NCBI RefSeq assembly: GCF_022170825.1
Contig: NZ_CP081878.1
Location: 212,001 to 276,000 of the forward strand
Source of the DNA: Exiguobacterium acetylicum
GTDB lineage: Bacteria > Bacillota > Bacilli > Exiguobacteriales > Exiguobacteriaceae
DNA length: 64,000 bases
Reading direction: 5' to 3'
Each line of letters opens with the position of its first letter. The first letter of the stretch is position 1. Positions 56,881-64,000 of this stretch are shown in pieces. A program made the position numbers and the translations under genes. A model generated the notes under the pieces. It had not been told where the DNA came from. It saw nothing but the letters and a program-made list of their open reading frames with translations, and ran no database searches.

Positions 56881-58059
56881 ATGAAATATCTTATCGCACT
56901 ACTCGGACTGGCTATCGTTTTCGGCTTGGCACTCCTTGTCAGCAGCAACCGTAAAGGCATCAAATTGAAACCGCTTGCGGTCATGCTAGTTCTTCAGCTC
57001 GTACTTGGGTTCATTTTACTCAATACATCGTTCGGATATATCGTCATTCGTGGCGTCGCGAAAGTCTTTGAAAAACTGCTTAGTTATGCGGCAATCGGGA
57101 TTGATTTTGTCTTCGGTGGTTTAGCAAACGAAGGTGCACAACCGTTCTTCATCAATGTCTTGCTACCGATCGTCTTCATCTCTGCTTTGATCGGGATTCT
57201 TCAGTTCACGAAAATCCTTCCGCTCTTGATGCGCGGTATCGGTTTTGTTCTATCGAAAGTCAATGGTATGGGACGTCTTGAGTCTTATAACGCGGTTGCT
57301 TCAGCTGCGATCGGACAATCAGAAGTATTCATCACAGTCAAAAAACAAATTGGTCAATTACCAGCAAACCGTCTCTACACATTGTGTGCATCAGCGATGT
57401 CGACCGTTTCGATGTCGATCGTCGGTGCGTACATGACGATGGTAGAACCGAAATATGTCGTTACAGCAATCGTCTTGAACTTGTTCGGTGGTTTCATGAT
57501 CGTCTCGATCATCAACCCGTACACGGTTGATCCGGAAGAAGATATTCTTGAAATTGTCGAAGAAAAACAAACGTTCTTCGAAATGCTCGGCGAATACATC
57601 ATGGATGGATTCAAAGTCGCAATCATCGTTGGTGCGATGTTGATCGGTTACAATGCCTTGATCGGTATGGTCAACGATATCTTCTTGATGGTTCTAGGTA
57701 TCTCATTCCAAGAAATTCTCGGATACATCTTTGCGCCGTTTGCCTTCATCATGGGTATTCCATGGGCGGAAGCTGTCAGCGCAGGTAGTGTCATGGCAAC
57801 GAAATTGATCACGAACGAGTTTGTTGCGATGTTGAGCCTTCCAGAGTACTCGAAAGAGTTCTCAGAGCGTACTCTCGGAATCGTATCTGTCTTCTTGATC
57901 TCGTTCGCGAACTTCTCGTCAATCGGAATCATCGCTGGTGCGGTTAAAGGATTGAACGATCGCCAAGGAAGTGTCGCGGCTAGTTTCGGTCTGAAGTTAC
58001 TCTACGGCGCAACACTCGTTAGTGTCCTGACGGCAATCGTCGTCAGCATCTTGCTGTAA
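56881..58059 (+). CDS. nupC: CNT-family nucleoside transporter (NupC-like)
   Basis: 392 residues, about nine to ten helices, concentrative nucleoside transporter. Family blocks: GIGFVLSKVNGMGRLESYNAV-like gate (key GMGRLESY), AAIGQSEVFITVK and FANFSSIGIIAGAVKGL. It imports nucleosides with protons or sodium; specificity is probably pyrimidine but not provable. AGAGGGG precedes the ATG. Codon bias is strong, suggesting good expression. Monocistronic. Confidence 0.9.
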   Translation: MKYLIALLGLAIVFGLALLVSSNRKGIKLKPLAVMLVLQLVLGFILLNTSFGYIVIRGVAKVFEKLLSYAAIGIDFVFGGLANEGAQPFFINVLLPIVFISALIGILQFTKILPLLMRGIGFVLSKVNGMGRLESYNAVASAAIGQSEVFITVKKQIGQLPANRLYTLCASAMSTVSMSIVGAYMTMVEPKYVVTAIVLNLFGGFMIVSIINPYTVDPEEDILEIVEEKQTFFEMLGEYIMDGFKVAIIVGAMLIGYNALIGMVNDIFLMVLGISFQEILGYIFAPFAFIMGIPWAEAVSAGSVMATKLITNEFVAMLSLPEYSKEFSERTLGIVSVFLISFANFSSIGIIAGAVKGLNDRQGSVAASFGLKLLYGATLVSVLTAIVVSILL

Positions 58060-58073
58060 TCGTTACACATGTG

Positions 58074-58109
58074 AAAGAGCAATGGATCAGCGATCCATTG
58101 CTCTTTTTG
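58074..58109 (+). terminator. Intrinsic terminator
   Basis: AAAGAGCAATGGATC / GATCCATTGCTCTTT perfect 15-base stem with a three-base loop and T run, between nupC and the convergent SDR gene. Confidence 0.9.
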
Positions 58110-58113
58110 TCTA

Positions 58114-58758
58114 TCATTTCGTTGATCCATGCGAAGCAATCCCAACGCGGACCCGATGATGAGTTCCGTCACGAAAGACGTCAAAGGCAAACTGGGCGAC
58201 GTTTTCTCTTGGGATTGGTCCCGTCGGTGCAGTGAAACGTGTCGTTTCAATCAATAGGTCGTCAGCAGGTAGTGCGTTGTCTTCAGTCAGTTGCGTCGGG
58301 CAGATGACAGTGAAGTCGACGTCTGCATCCTTTAAGGTCAAATAAGCTTTCAAGTGATCTTCTGCTGCAACTGTCGAACGTCGACGTGATTCACTCGATT
58401 GGAAACGATATTTCCCAGGTTCTTCTGACGCATCGAGAATACCCGCTGTACCAATGAAGATGATCCGCTCGATGCCTGATTCCTTCATCTTCGTGACGAG
58501 ATGCGGAATCGCTGTCGAGAGCACTTGCTGTTGATCGGTTCCGAGACAACTAAAGACAGCCGTACTTCCTGCGAGTGCCTGTTCGAGGTCTTCGGGACTC
58601 GTTGCATCTCCTGTTAGGATGTGAAGTCGGTCATGAACCGGTAAGTCCGGAGACGTAGAGCGGACGAGTGCGCGAACATCATAGCCGTTTTCAAGTAAAC
58701 GATCGATTAAAGGACGACCTGTTCGACCAGTCGCACCGAGTACAGTAACAGTAGTCAT
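58114..58758 (-). CDS. NAD(P)-binding atypical SDR (NmrA/YwnB-like)
   Basis: 214 residues. The start TVTVLGATGRTGRPLIDRLL carries the GxTGxxG cofactor motif of atypical SDRs, and ALVRSTSPDLP and AVFSCLGTDQQQ are typical of the NAD(P)H-binding NmrA/BVR-B group. It may act as a flavin/quinone reductase or a redox sensor. AAGGAGG precedes the ATG. The tautomerase gene lies just upstream with a terminator between them. Confidence 0.85.
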   Translation of the reverse strand: MTTVTVLGATGRTGRPLIDRLLENGYDVRALVRSTSPDLPVHDRLHILTGDATSPEDLEQALAGSTAVFSCLGTDQQQVLSTAIPHLVTKMKESGIERIIFIGTAGILDASEEPGKYRFQSSESRRRSTVAAEDHLKAYLTLKDADVDFTVICPTQLTEDNALPADDLLIETTRFTAPTGPIPRENVAQFAFDVFRDGTHHRVRVGIASHGSTK

Positions 58759-58790
58759 GAGTTTTCCTCCTTATAAATCAAGTAGATGGG

Positions 58791-58823
58791 AAAAAGAGAC
58801 GTGCGGTAGCGACCGGACGTCTC
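58791..58823 (-). terminator. Intrinsic terminator
   Basis: AGAGACGTCCGGT / ACCGCACGTCTCT hairpin followed by TTTTT on the minus strand, after the tautomerase gene. Confidence 0.85.
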
Positions 58824-58830
58824 TTGTTGT

Positions 58831-59016
58831 TTATTTATCAGCAAACATGACGCCAGCTTGACCATAATCCGTTTTTTCCATCTCTTCGATGAAGACCGTG
58901 ATGTTTTCTTTTGGTGCATTCGTCGTTTCCGACACCGCTTCCGTGACTTTTTCAATCAAAGCACGTTTTTGTTCGACTGTACGACCCGATAACATTTTAA
59001 CCGTAACATATGGCAT
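58831..59016 (-). CDS. 4-oxalocrotonate tautomerase family protein
   Basis: 61 residues, the canonical small tautomerase size. Begins MPYVTVKML, with Pro2 the catalytic N-terminal proline after Met removal. RTVEQKRALIEKVTEAV and VFIEEMEKTDYGQAG match the family. The proline fixes the start at 59016, which has GGGGGAAA upstream. Promiscuous keto-enol tautomerase; physiological substrate unknown. Confidence 0.9.
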   Translation of the reverse strand: MPYVTVKMLSGRTVEQKRALIEKVTEAVSETTNAPKENITVFIEEMEKTDYGQAGVMFADK

Positions 59017-59186
59017 GACTTCATTTCCCCCTCTAGCGTGATGACGATACGCCATCAGTATAGCGCATTCGATAGGGGATTCGTCAATTCGAACATCGTT
59101 TTCGAAAAAGAAGGGTATAAGGTAGGAGCTATTCTTGTCGGAAGCGAAGGAAGTCATACACATACGACAGAAAAGGAGATACACAT

Positions 59187-59711
59187 ATGGACGCCATCAT
59201 ACGAAAGAAGATTCATACGTTACTAATTTTCGATCGCGCGTTACCAGAGGATACGGCCTATCCGTTGTCTGGCGCTAAAGGGCTCGAAGTTGCTGAAATC
59301 GTTTTTGGACAGAATATTCCGTTTGGACGACTTGTGACGGATAAAGATTTAGCTCAAATGCTGAATCAAAAAGAAGCGAAGCGATACGGCATGTTGACGT
59401 TGCTTGAGGATGACATGCGCTTCAAACCGTTATTCCAAAACCGAAAACCGACAGCTGATATGGAAGAGGAGGTCGAAGCGAAGGTACGAGAGCTCGCGCA
59501 TCAATTACGCGCGATTCGATCGCGTTGTTCTTCCCTTGAGCGTCTCTATTTATTTGGACGTGCTACGCAAACTCTATTTGATCGCGCTTTGCTTCATCTC
59601 GAAGAGGTCAATCCTCCGGCACATGAAGAGATTGCGTCGATGACGTGTTACCGTCTCCCGACGATTCGTCGAGCAACGGAAGAACAATTACAGACGCTTC
59701 GTTACGAGTGA
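59187..59711 (+). CDS. Uncharacterised protein upstream of ywhD
   Basis: 174 residues, soluble, mixed alpha/beta. Notable stretches: HTLLIFDRALPEDTAYPLSG, IPFGRLVTDKDLAQML, and a charged helical C-terminal half (EEEVEAKVRELAHQLRAIRS, LERLYLFGRATQTLFDRALL). I do not recognise a family. AAAAGGAG precedes the ATG at a good distance. It is 65 bases upstream of the ywhD-like gene in the same direction and may share its transcript. Confidence 0.7.
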   Translation: MDAIIRKKIHTLLIFDRALPEDTAYPLSGAKGLEVAEIVFGQNIPFGRLVTDKDLAQMLNQKEAKRYGMLTLLEDDMRFKPLFQNRKPTADMEEEVEAKVRELAHQLRAIRSRCSSLERLYLFGRATQTLFDRALLHLEEVNPPAHEEIASMTCYRLPTIRRATEEQLQTLRYE

Positions 59712-59776
59712 CTGGTTGCAGACACCTCGGAATACGGTATGATAGAGGCAACAGGATTAAAAGGGGACAACACACG

Positions 59777-60271
59777 ATGGAAAAAAAGATTAACTTCAAT
59801 ATCATTTCAGATAACTCAACAGATGGTCACGGTGGATTTGGTGTCGGAACACTTAGTTTAAACAGTATGTCACCGGTCATCATTTCTCCGGAAGACGGCG
59901 AAGCCTACATCGACATGGGCGCGATGCACGCGAAAGCAGCAATCGAGAAACGCGTTAAGTTCACGACGGATAAAGCCGATACGCCAAACGGTAAACTGTA
60001 CTGGATCGTCTGGGTGACAGTTGGTCGTAAACCTGAAGGCTTCTATTACGGTGGTGTCGCTGCCTGCGATCTGCTAGTCGATGCGGAAGCACGTCGCGGA
60101 TTCAAGATTCTTGCGGATCACGTCAATAAAATGGATAAATCCCTTAAAGGACGGATCGTCGTCGATCACATGGATGAGCGTTCAAAGGAATTGTTACGTG
60201 ATTTCTTACAAACACATAAACCGGAGATGTGGGAAAATGCTGACGCTGCTTTACATGAAGCATTGGTCTAA
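59777..60271 (+). CDS. ywhD: YwhD-family protein
   Basis: 164 residues. FNIISDNSTDGHGGFGVGTLSL at the start (key DGHGGFGVG) and GEAYIDMGAMHAKAAIEK are hallmarks of YwhD of Bacillus. Cytosolic, function unknown. AAAAGGGGAC precedes the ATG at 59777; a longer open frame upstream overlaps the previous gene and is rejected. It ends at the large intergenic hairpin element. Confidence 0.88.
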   Translation: MEKKINFNIISDNSTDGHGGFGVGTLSLNSMSPVIISPEDGEAYIDMGAMHAKAAIEKRVKFTTDKADTPNGKLYWIVWVTVGRKPEGFYYGGVAACDLLVDAEARRGFKILADHVNKMDKSLKGRIVVDHMDERSKELLRDFLQTHKPEMWENADAALHEALV

Positions 60272-60273
60272 AT

Positions 60274-60527
60274 AAAAAGGGCTGACTCAAAAGTCGGTCT
60301 CTTCAAAGATAAGGGTGGCAGAGTGATGGTCTGCCACCCTTATCTCGTAAAAAAGAAAGAATGACTCGTTTCACGTAACTCCTACAGGGAAAAGCGCGAT
60401 TTTGCGCTGTCAGAGACAAACAAGACCCGCTTTCCTGCTTGAATGAAGCAGGAAAGCGGGTCTTGTGTCTCATCTGAGGAAAAGGCGTGAAAAGACGAGT
60501 CATTCTTTTTTGAGTCAGTGCCTTTTT
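60274..60527. repeat. Intergenic repeat element copy B, large nested hairpin
   Basis: Terminal inverted repeats TGACTCAAAA (60283-60292) and TTTTGAGTCA (60508-60517), flanked by an A run on the left and TTTTTT on the right. Inside are three hairpins: a perfect 14-base stem (60307-60320/60332-60345), AGCGC/GCGCT near 60392-60408, and a perfect 21-base stem (60420-60440/60446-60466). An outer pairing GAATGACTCG.. joins 60359-60375 with 60486-60505. 60462-60517 is homologous to copy A in reverse. It probably terminates both convergent genes. Confidence 0.8.
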
Positions 60528-61372
60528 TATGGTCGTTTCAGCGTTACGACAACGAGTTCCGGATGGTTGAACAGGCGAAACGGAAACAGGCTGTTCCCGA
60601 GACCACGACTGACGATTAATTCCGTCTCCTTTTCTTGATAGCGACCGGCAGTTACTTGTGGGAAGAACCCCTGACCGGGCGCATACAGACCTGCTGTAAA
60701 CGGTAGACGGATCTGTCCACCGTGCGCATGACCGGACAAGACGAGATCGATGGATCGTTCGGCATACAAGGACTTATATTCTGGACGATGCGCGAGCAAA
60801 AGCTGGAACGTGTCCGCCGAGACATCTTGAAGTGCTTGATCGAGGCTTTGACGAATACCATCCGGTTCCGACAGTCCTTCGCGCCATCGTGTCGTCGTTG
60901 GGTCATCGATACCAAGTAACGAAATGGATTGACCTTGATATTCAATGACGCGCGATTCATTCCGAAGGATAGTGACACCGAGCTGCTCAAGTTTCGGTAA
61001 AATCGTTAGATTACGTCGAACCTCATGATTACCGGTGACGAAGTAAACGGGATACTGATCGACTAGGGATTTCATGAGCGAAAGGGCAGCTTCCTCACCG
61101 TCTCGTCTTGAGTCAATCAAATCACCAGTCATGACGACAAGATCTGGGTCGGCACGATCTATTTTTTTTAATAATCGTTGTTGTTCAGCTCCGAACGCTT
61201 TGCCATGTAAGTCGGCGACCTGCACGACGCGATAACCATCAAATGCTTCCGGTAAGCGGCTGGACGCGACTGTCATCTCTGAGACGTCGATGACGTTATT
61301 TTCACGGTATAAAAACCAGCTTCCTAAGGCGAGTACACCAAGGGATAATAGCCAGCGATTTCGTTTACGCAT
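60527..61372 (-). CDS. Metallophosphoesterase (YkuE/YaeI-like), membrane-anchored
   Basis: 281 residues. An N-terminal anchor (about 5-22) precedes a calcineurin-like domain with the full motif series: VADLHGKAFG, MTGDLIDSRR, VTGNHEVRRN, LLAHRPEY and LSGHAHGGQIRLP. It would hydrolyse phosphoesters at the membrane face; YkuE/YaeI relatives act on lipid-linked substrates such as UDP-diacylglucosamine, but the substrate here is open. Gene lies downstream of the BCCT transporter with a terminator between. Confidence 0.88.
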   Translation of the reverse strand: MRKRNRWLLSLGVLALGSWFLYRENNVIDVSEMTVASSRLPEAFDGYRVVQVADLHGKAFGAEQQRLLKKIDRADPDLVVMTGDLIDSRRDGEEAALSLMKSLVDQYPVYFVTGNHEVRRNLTILPKLEQLGVTILRNESRVIEYQGQSISLLGIDDPTTTRWREGLSEPDGIRQSLDQALQDVSADTFQLLLAHRPEYKSLYAERSIDLVLSGHAHGGQIRLPFTAGLYAPGQGFFPQVTAGRYQEKETELIVSRGLGNSLFPFRLFNHPELVVVTLKRP

Positions 61373-61413
61373 AGGGCACCTCGTTTCTTCTATTAAGCAT
61401 AATTCAGGATAAC

Positions 61414-61450
61414 AAAAAAGACCTCCTCCCGTATGCGACGGAAGGAGGAA
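61414..61450 (-). terminator. Intrinsic terminator after the BCCT gene
   Basis: CCTCCTTCC / GGGAGGAGG hairpin followed by a T run on the minus strand. Confidence 0.8.
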
Positions 61451-61461
61451 TTCGAAGTTAT

Positions 61462-63018
61462 TTAAGCATCTTGTTTTAATTCAGTCGTTTCTTTTTGCGC
61501 ATCAGGTTCATCGGACAAATCTTTGAACAGGGCGACGACCATCATCCCGACGACAAAGATGAATGGGAAAGCGGCCAATATGGCAGCGGCCTGCAACGCA
61601 CCTAATCCACCAGCATACAAGAGTACAGCGGCGATCGAAGACTGCACGACACCCCACGCAAGTTTGATCCGCAGGCTTGGCATCAGGCTACCACCAGACG
61701 ATAGCATACCGAGAACGTATGTCGCGGAGTCAGCTGAAGTGATAAAGAATGTAGTGATTAAGAAGACAGCAACGATGCTGAGGAATGTTCCTAAACCACC
61801 GAATGTCTCGAACAATGCGAACATTCCAGTTTCGACCCCTTTATCGTTAACAGTCGAGATTAAGTCGACGTTTTGGAACAGTTCGTTCCAAATCGCTGAA
61901 CCACCGAAGACTGAGAACCAAAGAAGACCGAAAATCGTTGGAACGAGCATGATTCCAATGACGAACTCACGAATCGTCCGTCCTTTTGAGACACGGGCAA
62001 TGAACGTACCGACGAATGGTGACCATGAAATCCACCAAGCCCAGTAGAAGATCGTCCAACCGTTAATCCACTCACGTTCATCTGGGTTAAAGGCAGATGC
62101 CCGGAAACTCATGAGAGGTAAGTTCTGTAAATACGCTCCTGTTGTTTGGACGAAAAGATCCATGATGAAGCTGAACGGTCCGAGGAACATGACACCAATC
62201 ATCAGTAGAGTCGCTAAGACGATATTGGCATTACTGAGGCGAACGATCCCTTTATCAAGACCAGACGCGGCACTAATCATATACAGTACCGAGACGACAA
62301 CGATGATGATGATTTGTGTCGTGAACGTATTCGGGACACTGCTCGTCAGGAAGTTGAGTCCACCTGAGATTTGTTGCGCACCAAGACCGAGTGATGTTGC
62401 GACACCAAAGGCTGTTGCAACGATTGCGAGTACTTCAACAGTTCCCTTACCAGCTGCTTCATAGCGCGGCTTCATTAGTGAAGCGACGGTATCTCCGATT
62501 GTAGCGGGACGCCCCTTACGGAATGTCGAATAAGCAATCGCAAGCGCGACAACGGCATACAGTGCCCAAGGGTGTAGGCCCCAGTGGAAGAACGAATAAC
62601 GCATCGCAAGAGGACCGGCTTCCGTCGGATCATTTGTTGCGATGGGTGGCGTATGGAAGTGAGTCAATGGCTCTGATACACCCCAGAAGACAAGACCAAT
62701 TCCCATTCCGGCACTAAAGAGCATCGCGAACCAGGAAATGAGGCTGTATTCAGGACGGTCTGAATCCTTACCGAGCCGGATTGAACCGAAACGGGAAAAA
62801 ACAAGGAAAATGGCAATTAAAAGAAATGCGCTCATTCCGAGAAGATAAAGCCAACCAAAACGGTTGGAGACAAATGATTGTGCTGTTGATGTGACATTTC
62901 CAAGACTAGCTGCACCGATTAGGGATTCCGGTAAGATTCCCCATATGGTAAAGAGCACACAGAAAATGACGGATACCATAAAGACTTTTGTGATCTTACT
63001 TTTTCGATTATTTTCCAT
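61462..63018 (-). CDS. BCCT-family betaine/carnitine/choline transporter
   Basis: 518 residues, 12 helices, sodium-coupled uptake of quaternary ammonium osmolytes (OpuD-like). The helix 3 glycine motif GMGIGLVFWGVSEPLTHF and the signature WWISWSPFVG with conserved tryptophans are present. It likely helps osmotic or cold adaptation through glycine betaine import. AAGGTG precedes the ATG at 63018. The C-terminal tail is charged (SDEPDAQKETTELKQDA), possibly osmosensing. Confidence 0.92.
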   Translation of the reverse strand: MENNRKSKITKVFMVSVIFCVLFTIWGILPESLIGAASLGNVTSTAQSFVSNRFGWLYLLGMSAFLLIAIFLVFSRFGSIRLGKDSDRPEYSLISWFAMLFSAGMGIGLVFWGVSEPLTHFHTPPIATNDPTEAGPLAMRYSFFHWGLHPWALYAVVALAIAYSTFRKGRPATIGDTVASLMKPRYEAAGKGTVEVLAIVATAFGVATSLGLGAQQISGGLNFLTSSVPNTFTTQIIIIVVVSVLYMISAASGLDKGIVRLSNANIVLATLLMIGVMFLGPFSFIMDLFVQTTGAYLQNLPLMSFRASAFNPDEREWINGWTIFYWAWWISWSPFVGTFIARVSKGRTIREFVIGIMLVPTIFGLLWFSVFGGSAIWNELFQNVDLISTVNDKGVETGMFALFETFGGLGTFLSIVAVFLITTFFITSADSATYVLGMLSSGGSLMPSLRIKLAWGVVQSSIAAVLLYAGGLGALQAAAILAAFPFIFVVGMMVVALFKDLSDEPDAQKETTELKQDA

Positions 63019-63396
63019 CGTGTTCCACACCTTCTTTCGAATTTTACATGGTTGTTCTGTATCGAATGATAACAACGACATTGGTAATTCCCTGACTATC
63101 CGATAACAAAACCTAATCACGCAGGACACTACCGTAACAAACATTTGGGTGGAAAAGCAAACCGACTGGGAAATGAATGCCAAGAAATCTTCTGATTATG
63201 GGGAAGGATAAGCAAAAAATGGCTCAATTTCAGGTAATTAAAATGATGCGAAAATAAAGAAATAGAGAATGTTAGTACTCTTATTTCCCGTTTCCTCTAA
63301 AAACTAACACAATGACTGATATGAGCAAATCAGAGGCACTCGGAAAACAGATTTGATATAACAAAAGCAGTCATCATTTTGAAGGAGGCATTACTC
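63019..63396. other. Divergent intergenic region, no gene
   Basis: About 380 bases between the divergent BCCT and nitroreductase genes. AT-rich, holding both promoters. A TATAAC (63356-63361) could be the -10 of the rightward gene. I see no conserved RNA motif or small gene here. Confidence 0.4.
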
Positions 63397-64000
63397 ATGG
63401 AAAAAGAACAACAAAAACAAGCAATTCTTGAAGCATTTCAATCTCGTCATGCCACGAAGACATTTAACGGTCAAGTGATCCCAGAAGACGATTTCCGGTT
63501 CATTTTAGAAACGGCGTGTCTGTCACCGAGCTCGTTCGGATATGAGCCATGGAACATGCTCGTCATTCAAAATCCAGAAATCCGAGAAGCCTTAAAAGAA
63601 ATTTCTTGGGGCGCACAAGGACAATTACCGACAGCGAGTCACTTCGTCTTGTTCCTCGCCCGGACAGGAGAACAGATGCAGGCTGATGGTCCACATGTCA
63701 CGCAGATGATGGATTTCCTTGGTCTATCCGAAGAAGCAAAAGCCGGACGTACCAAGCGATACGGTCTATTTTTAGAAGAGGATTTTGCGATTGGTAATAA
63801 TCCGAAAGCAATGGAAGACTGGGCGGCGAAACAAGCCTATATCGCGCTCGGAAACATGATGTCGACGGCTGCACAAATCGGAATCGATTCTTGTCCGATC
63901 GAAGGGTTCGACCAACAAGCAGTTGAGGAATTACTCGTCGATCGTGGACTGCTCGATCGTTCTGTTTTCACGGTTCCCGTCATGGTCGCATTCGGTTACC
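63397..64000 (+). CDS. Nitroreductase family protein (partial, runs off the window)
   Basis: 201 codons visible. Begins MEKEQQKQAILEAFQSRHAT, with the RHATKTF flavin-phosphate motif, LSPSSFGYEPWNMLVIQ and KQAYIALGNMMSTAAQIGID. Resembles the YfkO/NfsB-type NAD(P)H nitroreductases of Bacillus. GAAGGAGG precedes the ATG at 63397. The C-terminal roughly 20 residues lie beyond base 64000. Confidence 0.88.
   Translation, partial: MEKEQQKQAILEAFQSRHATKTFNGQVIPEDDFRFILETACLSPSSFGYEPWNMLVIQNPEIREALKEISWGAQGQLPTASHFVLFLARTGEQMQADGPHVTQMMDFLGLSEEAKAGRTKRYGLFLEEDFAIGNNPKAMEDWAAKQAYIALGNMMSTAAQIGIDSCPIEGFDQQAVEELLVDRGLLDRSVFTVPVMVAFGY

Overview
The window reads as chromosomal DNA of a low-to-mid GC Gram-positive of the order Bacillales, most likely Exiguobacterium. 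This is inferred from protein similarity to Bacillus families, strong AAGGAGG-type ribosome binding sites, short T-rich intrinsic terminators, Bacillota-type riboswitches (lysine, purine, T-box) and CcpA cre sites. I count 63 protein genes, the last one cut by the window end. I see no rRNA, tRNA, insertion sequence, prophage or CRISPR array. Several genes (ywdI-like DUF5327, ywdK-like DUF423, hemQ, pta, lipL, ywfO-like, ywhD-like) belong to the ywd-ywh part of the Bacillus subtilis map, so this looks like a conserved core segment with accessory operons inserted.

Region by region. 0-6.3 kb: a nitroreductase with a Fur box inside its promoter, an EmrAB-type drug efflux pair with a divergent TetR-type regulator and palindromic operators, a membrane diguanylate cyclase, and a MarR regulator. 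6.4-14.5 kb: a lysine riboswitch driving a lysine permease, a CcpA-controlled sodium/solute symporter, MsrAB, a DUF2252 protein and an amino acid permease. 14.5-25.9 kb: glpD, a Gfo/Idh oxidoreductase, SDR enzymes, a secreted nuclease lipoprotein, a glcU-gdh-CDF operon, a UbiB-like kinase, small membrane proteins, an unlisted 49-residue gene and hemQ. 26-31.5 kb: pta, a guanine/xanthine riboswitch with xpt-pbuX, a cre-controlled permease and a rhodanese. 31.5-39.8 kb: a chemoreceptor, a DUF2157/GDYXXLXY pair, and a T-box-controlled operon of a SAM hydrolase and a complete ECF transporter.

39.8-49.7 kb: cstA (pyruvate/peptide transporter family) next to a LytS/LytR-type two-component system, folE2, two tandem TerC paralogues, a protein with two fused HD domains, and a Bcr/CflA exporter. 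49.8-52.7 kb: a five-gene flotillin operon. 52.7-64 kb: DegV, lipL, an HD phosphohydrolase with an APH-type kinase, a CNT nucleoside transporter, an NmrA-like SDR, a tautomerase, ywhD, a metallophosphoesterase, a BCCT transporter and a second nitroreductase.

The most interesting system is at 35.4-39.7 kb. A T-box leader whose specifier aligns as AUG (Met) and whose T-box bulge base fits a discriminator-A tRNA controls a DUF62 SAM hydroxide adenosyltransferase followed by ECF S, A and T components. I infer a methionine-starvation salvage module that imports and/or hydrolyses a SAM-type compound. Other notable structure: a dispersed intergenic element (about 240 bp, two copies, both between convergent genes) and the cstA control region with a cre site plus an upstream inverted repeat.
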